The translations under genes and the position numbers were made by a program. The notes under the pieces were generated by a model that worked only from the letters and a program-made list of their open reading frames with translations, was not told where the DNA came from and ran no database searches. From contig QRDG01000132.1 of the NCBI GenBank assembly GCA_012064385.1, positions 1 to 64,000 on the forward strand: a stretch of DNA of 64,000 nucleotides. Reading direction: 5' to 3'. This DNA is from Puccinellia tenuiflora. Its lineage: Eukaryota; Streptophyta; Magnoliopsida; Poales; Poaceae. Below are positions 55,872-64,000 of this stretch, in pieces; position 1 is the stretch's first letter, and each line of letters opens with the position of its first letter.

Positions 55872-56170
55872 GCGAACCAACATGTGGTTGGATGGTTAGG
55901 AGGTGGTTGTACCCTCAGCCCACCAGAGTTGAAACCCCAGGTTTGACACATGTGTGTCGCATATAGGCGGAATATTCATTCAGTGGGATGCGACGTTTCC
56001 ATCGATAGCGAGACGCCTATGGTGACTTCGTCAATATCAAGACCGACCCGCCGGCTCAGTCTTTCGGAGGTGCTCATAGTGATAGGGTGTGCGTGTGTGC
56101 GTTCATAGGGGTAAGTGTATGCGCGTGTATATGAGCGCTTGCGCTTGCACTATGTTTCTCAAAAAAAATA
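55872..56170 (+). mobile_element. tRNA-like SINE
   Basis: About 300 bp, flanked by a perfect 15-bp duplication and ending in an A-rich tail at 56160-56167. The 5' part has possible Pol III boxes: A-box-like TGGATGGTTAGGAGG near 55893 and B-box-like GAGTTGAAACCCC near 55930. The 3' part has TGTGCGTGTGTGCGTTCATA followed by TATGAGCGCTTGCGCTTG and TTTCTC before the A tail, which I recognise as a common wheat-group SINE 3' end. It inserted into the second Tat-like element. Confidence 0.8.
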
Positions 56171-56185
56171 CACCAAAACGACATG

Positions 56186-57820
56186 TCGGCCGTGTCACGA
56201 TCACGATGGCGATTAAGCTAAGCCGGAATTGTGGCGAAAAGTAGGAACGAATATGCCGGAACATAATGGCGTGTAGGCCGCGGCGTATTGTCAAAGTCGA
56301 CCGCGACGGAGGCGGCGAAGTTGGCCGAAGGTGGCGCGGGCCACGTCAGATTCACTGTCGCAGTGTGATGAAATTGAGTCGGAAGACGTAGGCAGGCGAA
56401 CCTGCACCCTCGTCGGGAAATCCATGCAGCCTAGCTAGCCCACTTAGCTTGATCGCTTTATGTCGCAGTCCGGTATTCCGCCTCTCTGAATCATGAGTTG
56501 TAGTATTCCTTGGTCATACGTGAAGTACTTTGGCTAGTAGCATGCTTTGGAAATTGTTTCCTGACGGATATGGTTCTCACGTTGCACCTCCCATGGGCAC
56601 CATCGTCTCTTATAGTCGAATTAATAGTGCTATTTTATTTTTAATTTTAATTAATACTACTATGGACTAAGAAAACAATTGATTCCCCTGAGAAGCATGT
56701 CGTGTACGCTATGCACAGAGGCTGCAGCTCGTCTTACACGCACACCCACGCCGGCTACACGGCTGGGTTCGACGCCGGCAGCCTCCGACTCACTCCGGCT
56801 GGAATCAACGGGCGACCAGCTCAGCATGTTGGCGGACATGTTCTTGCAGAGATTGACATCGGCGGCCCGCTAAGTATCAGTGTGACATAGTAATCTTGCC
56901 GTGTTCGACGCTGGGCGAGCAGCCAGGTAGCCCTGGCTAGATTCGACGACGGCCAGTCCCAGAACATTTTGGCCGGGCTTCACGGCGGCGCCTGCTGCCC
57001 ACCTGCGTGGCATAGTACTGGTTCCGGGTTCGACTGGACGGCCTGGTCCGCACCGGCTTGGCATGCACTTCCGGACTCAGCGACTGCATCCTGCATGTCA
57101 TGAACCGGCGTGGTATGCTCTTGCCGAGTTGCGGTATGACAGCCTGCTCTGCACACCGTCATGGCTTTCCCTGGTTGACGGCGGCGTGATCCCCTGACAT
57201 CGCCCTCCTCCTTGTCGCGGCACCATCCTTCTTCTTGACGATGATTTTTTCCCGATAAGAATAGGGACAACATAAAAGAGAAGGACAGAAGAAACCGCCG
57301 TTGCCTTGTTCTGGCACCTATCTGCTAGTAGAGATCTTCAGAGGTTTAAACGCTCGTGTGTACTAATAATACGCTCAGTTTTTTCTTCCAACTACAATAG
57401 GATTCTGAGTCTTGTTTGGATACAACTTGTGTGTACGCGATCAATTAGTAATCCTAACGTGTTGATGGCTGTACGTGAATTAGGACTACCCGATCAATTA
57501 GTAGTCCTAACGTGTTGGATGGCTGTACGTGAATTAATTAGGACTCACGGGAGGAATCTAACCGTTTTGTCCTTTGAATTTTTGCAACGGAAGCAACAAG
57601 AATAATGCGATCGAGCACTGTTGCAAAAAGTAAAGAAAAGAAAAGAAAAGGATGCCTTGCGTGCAGCTAGATAGTCGGAATATGCCCGCCTTGTTCAATG
57701 TTCTTCTTAAACCAAACAAAACCTATCCTTCTTCCCCACCGACACTCCATCTCTCCTCTACACCCACACTCCATCCCTTCCCTTGTCTCCCCACGCTTCT
57801 TCCCTCTTGCTCATGGAGTC
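56186..57820. other. Upstream region of the coiled-coil gene, no other gene supported
   Basis: GC-rich up to about 57250, then AT-richer. Short ORFs such as 56679-56873 and 56980-57273 (minus) have no recognisable domain. Two ~53-bp direct repeats sit at 57438-57487 and 57491-57546, sharing CGATCAATTAGTA and GGCTGTACGTGAATTA. The promoter of the gene at 57821 should lie at the right end. Confidence 0.45.
57438..57546. repeat. Two-copy direct repeat
   Basis: Two adjacent copies, with a ~53-bp offset, of a segment running from CGATCAATTAGTARTCCTAA to TACGTGAATTA. They differ by a few bases. Probable local duplication upstream of the coiled-coil gene. Confidence 0.8.
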
Positions 57821-60024
57821 ATGGACACTTCATCCTCTCCTCCTTCTGCATATATTCAGTTATTGCCCTACCCAGCTGAGGCAGCTTCAGCAGGTATATA
57901 TATTCCTATTTTCCGTCTGGTGCACAGCGAGACGTCTTCCATTACACCTCCGACGAGTGCGTGACAACAGCGGCAGATGACAGACACGTCGTCGCTGACC
58001 GCGCCTTGGTTTGCGGGTCTGTGCCAAGTCATCATCTTTCCTTTTCTTTATCTGTGCAATACTGTGCGTGTACCAGCTCTCTCCTCTAAAACGTACAGTA
58101 TGTATGTATGTATGTTGCAGATCTCTTCACAGATGTCAGGGTGAGGACCCTGTCGCACCAGGTCACCACACTTGGGGACAGGGTGTGGGAACTGGAGCAC
58201 AAAATTACCCAGCTGATCTGCGAGAAGGGCAAGCTGGAGAAGCAACTGGAGGAGACGAAGGTGATCTCAAGCCACAAGGAAGAGGTGGAGAGAGGCATCA
58301 AGGCTGAAAACGATAGGCTTAGGTCGGAGGTTTCGATCGCAGAGGAAAAATGTGGCAAGTCTGAAGCGGAGGTTGAGAGGCTAAGGAAGGAATTAGGCGA
58401 GCTGGCGGAGGCAAAAGAGGCTGCTGCCAAGGAATTCAATGACGAGAGAGCAAAAATCAGGCTGGAATCGGAGAATCTCAAGAGAAGGCTGGAGGAAATT
58501 CAGGCTATCAAGGATTTGGCAGAGAGAGAAAATGACAAGCTTCGTTCAGAGGCTTTGATCGCAAAGGAAGAGCAAAACATGTCTGAAGCAGAGATTGAGA
58601 GGCTGAAGATAGAACTGGGTGGGTTGGCGGAGGCGAAGGAGGCAGCCGCCAAGGCATTTGATGTACAAAATGCAGAAATCACCGAGTTATTAGAGGAACT
58701 TAAGAGGAAGCTGAAGGAAATACAAACAAATAAGGATTTAGTGGATGGAGAAAATGATAAGCTTCGGTCTGAGGTTTTCACAGCGGAGGAGAAATGTAGG
58801 CAGTCTGAAGCAGAGGTTAAGTGCCTTAAGCAAGTAGTGGGTGCATTGGTGGAGGCGAAGGAGGCAGCGGCAAAGGCATTTGAAGCCGAGAAGGTAGAAA
58901 TCATGAAGGAAATGGACAATCTTAAGAGGACAATAGAGGAAATCCAGGCCAACAAGGATTCGGTGGAGAGTCAAAACCATGAGCTCCAGTCAAAGATTTT
59001 GATTGCAGAGCAGGAGCATAATGTATTTGAAGCAGAGGTTAAGAGCCTCAAGATGGAATTGGGTGCAGTAGAGGAGGCCAAGGAGGTTCTTGCCAAGGAG
59101 TTTGATGCCGAGAAGGCACAAATCCTGAAGGAACTGGAGGATCTTAAGAGGAAGGTGGAGGAATTCCAGGTCAACAAGGATTTGTTGGAGGGTAAAAATG
59201 ATAAGCTTCAGTTGGAGGTTTTTGCTGCAGAGCAGAAACAAAGCATGTCTGAAGCAGAGGCTAAGAGCCTTAAGATGGAACTGGCTGCATTAGTGGAGGC
59301 AAAGGAGGCGGCTACAAAAGCATTTGACGTCGAGAAAGCAAAAATCATGAAGGATTTGGAGGTTCTTAAGAGGAAGGTGGAGGAAATCCAAACCAAGAAG
59401 GATTTGGTGGAGGGTGAAAAGGATAAACTTCGTTTGGAGATTTTAATAGCAGAGCAGAAACATGCCATGTCTGAATTAGAGGTCAAACGCCTCAAGATGG
59501 ACTTGGCTGCATTGGCGGAGGCGAAGGAGGCAGCTGTGAAGTCATTTGACGCCGAGAAGGCCAAATTCATGAAGGAGGTAGAGAGCCTCAAGAGGAAGAT
59601 AGAGGAAATCCACGCCAGCAAAGAAGCGGCTGAGGAAGCAGGGCGCAACAAAGATGTCGAGGCTGATAGGCTGAAGGATGAGTTGGTGAAGATTCGCGTT
59701 TCTGTCTCACAGCTGCAAGCATCCTGTATTGAACTTGATGTGAAGCACTCACGCCTGAATGATGAGAAGAATTCAGTCCAGAAAGCACTAGTGTCTGAGA
59801 AGGTTGAAGGTAACAAGCTGAAGCTAAAAATTGAGGAGCTCGAGAATTACATTGCTGAAAAGGATGGTGAGAATGGGAAACTAAAGGCGGCATTGGAGGA
59901 AAAGAAGAGTGAGATTGATGCCCTCAGCAAAGACAATGAGCAGCTACATCTCACAGTTGCTGAGGCACATGAGAAGAATAAATGTAACATTTTATCATTC
60001 TTATCACCGTGCGGCTCCAAATAA
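57821..60024 (+). CDS. Two-exon coiled-coil protein with six 74-residue repeats
   Basis: Exon 1 is 57821-57893 (MDTSSSPPSAYIQLLPYP), and the intron 57894-58120 is GT-AG. Exon 2 is 58121-60024 and joins in phase 1 to give DLFTDVRVRTLSHQVTTL. The product is 658 residues. I chose ATG 57821 because the ATG 8 bp upstream is out of frame with exon 2. After a short helical lead, six tandem 74-residue units (222 bp each) follow, each like ENDKLRSEVxxAEEK, xxSEAEVxxLKxEL, AEAKEAAAKAF and LKRKxEEIQxNKDL. A separate coiled coil and the tail CNILSFLSPCGSK end the protein. It is probably a long rod resembling plant filament-like or myosin-like proteins. I do not recognise the family, so I give no function. 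A possible alternative donor exists at the 3' end. Confidence 0.8.
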
Positions 60025-60083
60025 CTTGGTTGTAATGTGTTGCATTGCTAATGCAATGGTGAATAGTTGGTATTATGCAATGA

Positions 60084-60089
60084 AATAAA
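60084..60089 (+). terminator. AATAAA poly(A) signal of the coiled-coil gene
   Basis: AATAAA 60 bp after the stop codon and just before the LTR that starts at 60149. This suggests the gene ends here rather than being cut by the retrotransposon. Confidence 0.5.
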
Positions 60090-60148
60090 AAATTTAATTT
60101 TCTTTGTGATATGTGATGTCTTCATTCATGTTACATTCATTGGGATGT

Positions 60149-60979
60149 TGTTGGCACCCGTTTTTGGCTGGCTGCAGGTTCAAGATCACTCAGAAGAATG
60201 GCGGCTTGGAGATGACCCGGAAGGAGTTAATCCGGCTTAGCCAGAACCCGGCATAGCCAGACCCGGCATAGCCAGAACCCGGCATAGCCAGAACCCGGCT
60301 CAGCGGAACCCGGTGCGGCCGGCATAGAATTTCCTGAAGATTCCAGAAGTATGCCGAAGAAGCCAGACGCGAGGTTGCTTGATGCTTGCAAAGCCCAAAA
60401 CAGAAGTCGGCGGATGATGAAACGAGTTCGAGGTCAACACGGAAGGGCAAAAGGCAACTTTCCAAAGGAGGCCGAAGATGGACGCTTGGAGTCCAGGTCC
60501 AGTACGAAGCCGGCCGAGACTCTTACCTAGTTTAGAGGTAGAAACCGACTTAGTCCATGAGTTGTAATCCTTGTAGAAGTCCAATGCTTGTACGGGAAGT
60601 CCAGCCGCCTCACTATATATATGTAGGAGGTAACGGCCAATTGAAATTAAGCAAACAATCGACAATCAATACAACCTCTACTTTTTACCCTCAAACCCTT
60701 GTTCCTGCTTCCGTTGTTCGGCGACTTTGCTAGATTTCGACGAATATCGACAACCGAGCTAAGTGCGGTCCAATCCGGCTTAACTCAGCCAATCGTCGCC
60801 GGCTTCCACCGACGGGGTCCCTCCCGAGGAGCTGGGGCGTCTGGTTCCAAAGGAGCCGGCTTGTTGTCTTGCGTATCGCGCTACAAGTCGGCCTCCCGCG
60901 GGGCGAGTTGCGGAGTATCTCCCCCGACTCTGCGGGTACACGAGGACGTGTTCGTGTGATGCGTTTTAATCGCAACTCA
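60149..60979 (+). repeat. 5' LTR of the right-hand gypsy element
   Basis: 831 bp from TGTTGGCACCCG to CGCAACTCA, bounds chosen from the TG/CA ends and the primer site. It contains four copies of a ~17-bp repeat (CCCGGCATAGCCAGAA) at 60240-60300 and a TATA-like CACTATATATATG at 60611-60623. The end is estimated because the partner LTR is not in the window. Confidence 0.7.
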
Positions 60980-60984
60980 CTTTT

Positions 60985-61002
60985 TGGCGACTCCGCTGGG
61001 GA
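60985..61002 (+). other. Primer binding site
   Basis: TGGCGACTCCGCTGGGGA directly after the LTR, a known variant of grass gypsy primer sites. Confidence 0.75.
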
Positions 61003-61029
61003 TATCTCTAAAACCTAAATCGGACAGCG

Positions 61030-64000
61030 ATGACCGGTTCTAAGGCTACGGATCTATCCGGCATTACAACCGACAATATCATCAAACCTACCCTCAAGGA
61101 TCTGTCGGAGGTGCAACGTCAAGGCTTTGAGGAGTGGAAGAAGAAAAGGCAAGAGGAGTTCGAGGCACTGCGACTCAAGCGGGAAAAGGAGGACGAAGAG
61201 TTGTACTTGGCCAGCTTCAAGGTGGATCGGCAAGGTGTAACTGCGCCGGTCAAGGAGCCGGAATACGTACCCTTGAACGTCAACACCGACACACCTGCTG
61301 TAAGTAACAGTACTTTTACTTCCGAGCAATTAGCCGAGATTCAATTTCATGTTTCACAAGGCACTAGCAATGTTTATGATCTTATGTTGGAACATGAGAA
61401 GGCTAAGAAAAACACTATCCCAGGCCAGACATCGGACACCCAGCCGATGAGCCCACATAGGGAAAACTGACTTGTTAATCCCTTACCCTGTCCGACCCCG
61501 ATCCGGAGTTCACCTTACCCGGCACAACCGGGTCCAGCGGTGCAAATTCTGGGACGTGGGTCTATGCCGAATCACGATTCGGCTCATTGGACACAGGCCG
61601 GCCCTGCTGCTAATTCTGCTCCTGTTTTGGATCAATCGTCCAACATGGACGAGTTGGTTGTAGAGTTCAGGAAAAAACTAGATCAGATAGCTTATGACAA
61701 ATTCGGGTTCTTGCCGAAACAAGAACTTATGTTAAGCCTTATCCCGAATATTTTGATCTACAACCCTACCCACCTGGCTATAGAGTTCCTGAGTTTTCTA
61801 AGTTTAATGGGGTGGACAATAAGTCGACATGGGAACACATTAGTCAATACTTGGCCCAATTAGGCGAGGCTAACCATGATCACATTAAAGTGCGCCTGTT
61901 CTCTTTGTCGTTGACCGGGGTTGCGTTTTCTTGGTTTTTGGCTTTAGCTCCTAATTCCATACACACTTGGTTTCACCTAGAGCAAAAATTTCATGAGCAC
62001 TTCTATGCCGGAGAAATCGAGTTAAAGTTGTCCCATCTTACATCGGTTAAGCAAAAGCATGATGAATCGGTATCTGATTACATCAAAAGATTTAGAAACA
62101 CCAGAAACCGGTGCTATAGCTTGGTGATAACTGAGAGGGATATGGCTGACTTAGTTTTTAATGGATTAAGGACGTATCTAAGAGAAAAGCTAGAAGGACA
62201 CGAGTTCTCCTCTGTCGGTCAGGTCCAGGAAAGAGCTCTGGCTCATGAAAGCCGAGTTAATGAATCCAAAGACTCACATCGGATGAGCAGGAGTCGGCTC
62301 AATGCTGTTGAATATGATGCCGACTCCGGTGATGAAGCCGAAGTCTACGTGGCCGAGTTTGTTTGGCCAAGTAAGGCCAAACCCTACACATGTGATGACC
62401 TAAAGCCGGTTCGTAAGAATCGGGATGATGAGGTAAAGTGCACTTTTGACGTAGGCAAATGCGATAGAATATTTGATGCCTTGTTAAAAGATAAAGTGAT
62501 CCGGGTTAACCATGTTATGCCGTCTCCTGATGAGTTAAGGCGACGCGCTTATTGCAAGTATCATAATTCTTTCTCTCATGCTACTAATGATTGCAATGTC
62601 TTTCGTCGACAGATACAATCGGCCCTCAATGACGGACGATTGAACTTTGCCGGCATGGCTATTGACACACAGCCGTTCCCAATGAACGTGCTAGACCTCG
62701 AGGGAAAGAAAGTTCTTCTTCGGCCAGAAGCGGCCGAAGCCGCTAACAAATCTAATGTGGTTATTGGTGAGCCCAGGAAAGAAGCCGTAGTCAGGGAAGC
62801 AAGGAGAGCAATCACAGTGACCCGGCAACCCGATGGAAAGGAGGTTATCAAGATTACCGTCAAAAACTCCACACTCGGGGGGCAACAACCACAGGCAAGA
62901 GACTCCGGGATCCAGAATCCAGAACTCAGAGGGCAGACTCGGTTCATGAAGCCCAAGAACCCGGAAGTCGGCAGATGGAAGATGAATCAAGCTGAATACA
63001 GGCCAAGGAAGGTCAAGCCGACTTTTGACATGCTGCTGAACAAGTACGTGCACCAAGCCGGGTCTAGAATGAGCCGGCAATATGGGAAGCGACAGAGATC
63101 ACCCTCTACCGAGAAGAGTTATCGACATCAAGATTCGGCTGGGGATGCTAAGCGTCAGGTAATCCGTCAGACAGTGCAAAGCCGACTCGTCTATCCCGGA
63201 GATTCCTCATACTGGCGAGTTAGGGAGCAAGGAATCAAGGCAGCCGACATAGAGAGTCGGGCAATCCCGGACAGGTCCTTGATCATTGGAACACACGTGC
63301 TGAAGCTGAAGGACCCAGTTGCAGAGCCATCGAGTGGTAAGCCGATACTTGCTATCGTGCCCAAAGCAACATCCAATGACCGTGAAGCCGGATCCAGCCG
63401 AACCGAGATAGCCAAACCCCGGGACCCAAAATACACTCAGCCAAAGTGGTGTCCGCCAGGTATAACAAAGACACAGAAGCGGAAACTGCAAAGGGCAAGG
63501 AACCAGGAAAAGGCAGAAAAGGAGGCTGAACAAGCTAGAGATGCCAAGTTTGATTCTGAAAGGCCAATGATGTCAACTCAAATATGGGTACCAAAGCCGA
63601 CTCCTGTGACAACTCCTTTGATGATTGCACCAAGTCCTGCTATAAACAACGAAGCAGAGCCGAGTTCTGTGCCGGCTATTACTTATTCTTCGTGGGCAGA
63701 TGAGGTGGAAGCAGCGGACTTGGAAGAAGAAGACAAGTTAGCAGGAGACAAGTTAGAAACATTGGAGTCGGCAATGGACGAGTCGGACAATGAGTCAGCT
63801 AATGAGGACCTGGCAGAGGACTCGGCCATAGATGAGTCGGCAAATGAGGACCCGGCAGAGGGCTTGGCAGTAGACGAATCGGGAAACCCGGCAGATGAAG
63901 AATTACTTGACTACGAAAGTATGCCAACTTGGGTAAGTATGGATATTAACATGGTATATTATTTGGCTGCCGAGTTTCGTGCTGTAGAAGAAGAAGCCGA
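61030..64000 (+). pseudogene. Gag of the right-hand gypsy element, partial, with stop and frameshift
   Basis: The start at 61030 (MTGSKATDLSGITTDNII) gives a charged helical N-terminus. A TGA at 61468 is followed by open sequence in the same frame. At about 61725 the frame shifts and then stays open to the window end. The capsid domain is at ~61790-62270 (EFSKFNGVDNKSTWEHIS, then LSLTGVAFSWFLALAPNS, then VSDYIKRFRNTRNRCYSL). A Cys/His knuckle YCKYHNSFSHATNDCNVF follows at about 62552. The C-terminal part is basic, then very acidic, with repeats like DESANEDPAEGLAVDES at 63770-63900. The protease would lie beyond 64000. Confidence 0.8.

Larger units (their letters stand above)
53991..56330 (-). 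mobile_element. 3' internal fragment of a second Tat-like element
   Basis: Noncoding DNA between the polypurine tract and an undefined right end near 56330. It has reiterated PPT-like cores on the minus strand (CGGGGGCT or similar at about 53996, 54505, 54545, 54592 and 54675), imperfect repeats with AAGCCG at 54830-55320, and a 55-bp tandem array. The layout resembles the pol-to-LTR interval of the element at 39161-52147, but with different sequences. No coding region survives. Confidence 0.55.
60149..64000 (+). mobile_element. Ty3/gypsy LTR element, 5' part, runs off the window
   Basis: LTR 60149-60979, primer site, and a gag region open to the window end. The 3' half, including pol and the second LTR, lies outside. 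The element inserted about 125 bp after the coiled-coil gene. Confidence 0.85.

Noticed and set aside
58500..59816. Minus-strand ORFs over the coiled-coil gene (151 and 202 codons)
   Set aside because: Their repetitive Ser/Phe/Ala pattern mirrors the 222-bp repeats of the sense gene.
1..64000. tRNA, rRNA, organelle or viral insertion
   Set aside because: No cloverleaf, rRNA or plastid/mitochondrial gene blocks were seen. All RT-bearing sequences fit LINE or Ty3/gypsy retrotransposons.

Overview
This is a grass nuclear genome window, most likely from a large-genome Pooideae (Triticeae, oat or ryegrass type). The evidence is deep nesting of LTR retrotransposons, GC-rich single-exon genes with the high third-position GC typical of grasses, a plastid-targeted chlorophyll-pathway enzyme, and a tRNA-like SINE of a kind I associate with Pooideae. 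No bacterial features were seen. Host genes occupy only about 6 kb; most of the rest is transposable elements at different stages of decay.

Layout. 1-5098: probable CACTA-type DNA transposon with subterminal repeats. 5099-25247: a three-level nest. A 5'-truncated LINE (minus strand, 13-bp target duplication) is split by an Athila-like Ty3/gypsy element (6368-24127, minus, 5-bp duplication GTTCC). That element is itself split by a gag-protease-only LTR element (9372-16837, plus, 5-bp duplication GCGAG). 25261-31539: mostly low-copy DNA with weak exon-like segments of an unidentified minus-strand gene and a small MITE. 31540-38182: the gene island, all on the minus strand: a GPR107/CAND7-like seven-TM protein, a small plastid-type unknown protein, and Mg-protoporphyrin IX methyltransferase (CHLM), which carries a one-base deletion at its SAM-binding motif. 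39161-52147: an almost complete Tat-lineage Ty3/gypsy element. 52148-56330: fragments of a gag-like zinc-knuckle ORF, an Athila-like protease and a second Tat-like element with 55-bp tandem repeats. 57821-60024: a two-exon coiled-coil gene with six 74-residue repeats. 60149-64000: LTR and gag of another gypsy element that runs off the window.

The most striking item is in the Tat element. Opposite to gag-pol, between pol and the 3' LTR, lies an intron-containing antisense gene. It has its own TATA-like box, and six exons (50848 to 48225) join with matching phases to give 722 codons plus stop. The first exon carries a plant 'putative gypsy type transposon' (Transposase_28-like) domain, followed by an acidic/basic region, a coiled coil and a helical tail. 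A second helical module follows downstream. A 56-bp-period array carrying thirteen copies of a polypurine-tract-like motif separates the convergent sense and antisense units. Antisense extra ORFs are known in Tat-lineage elements, but their function is not established. The reiterated PPT-like motif, seen in different forms in four elements here, is the least explained structure in the window.

The LTR elements here are mostly defective. I see in-frame stops, one-base frameshifts, a broken splice donor and a deleted integrase core. They are probably mobilised in trans, if at all.
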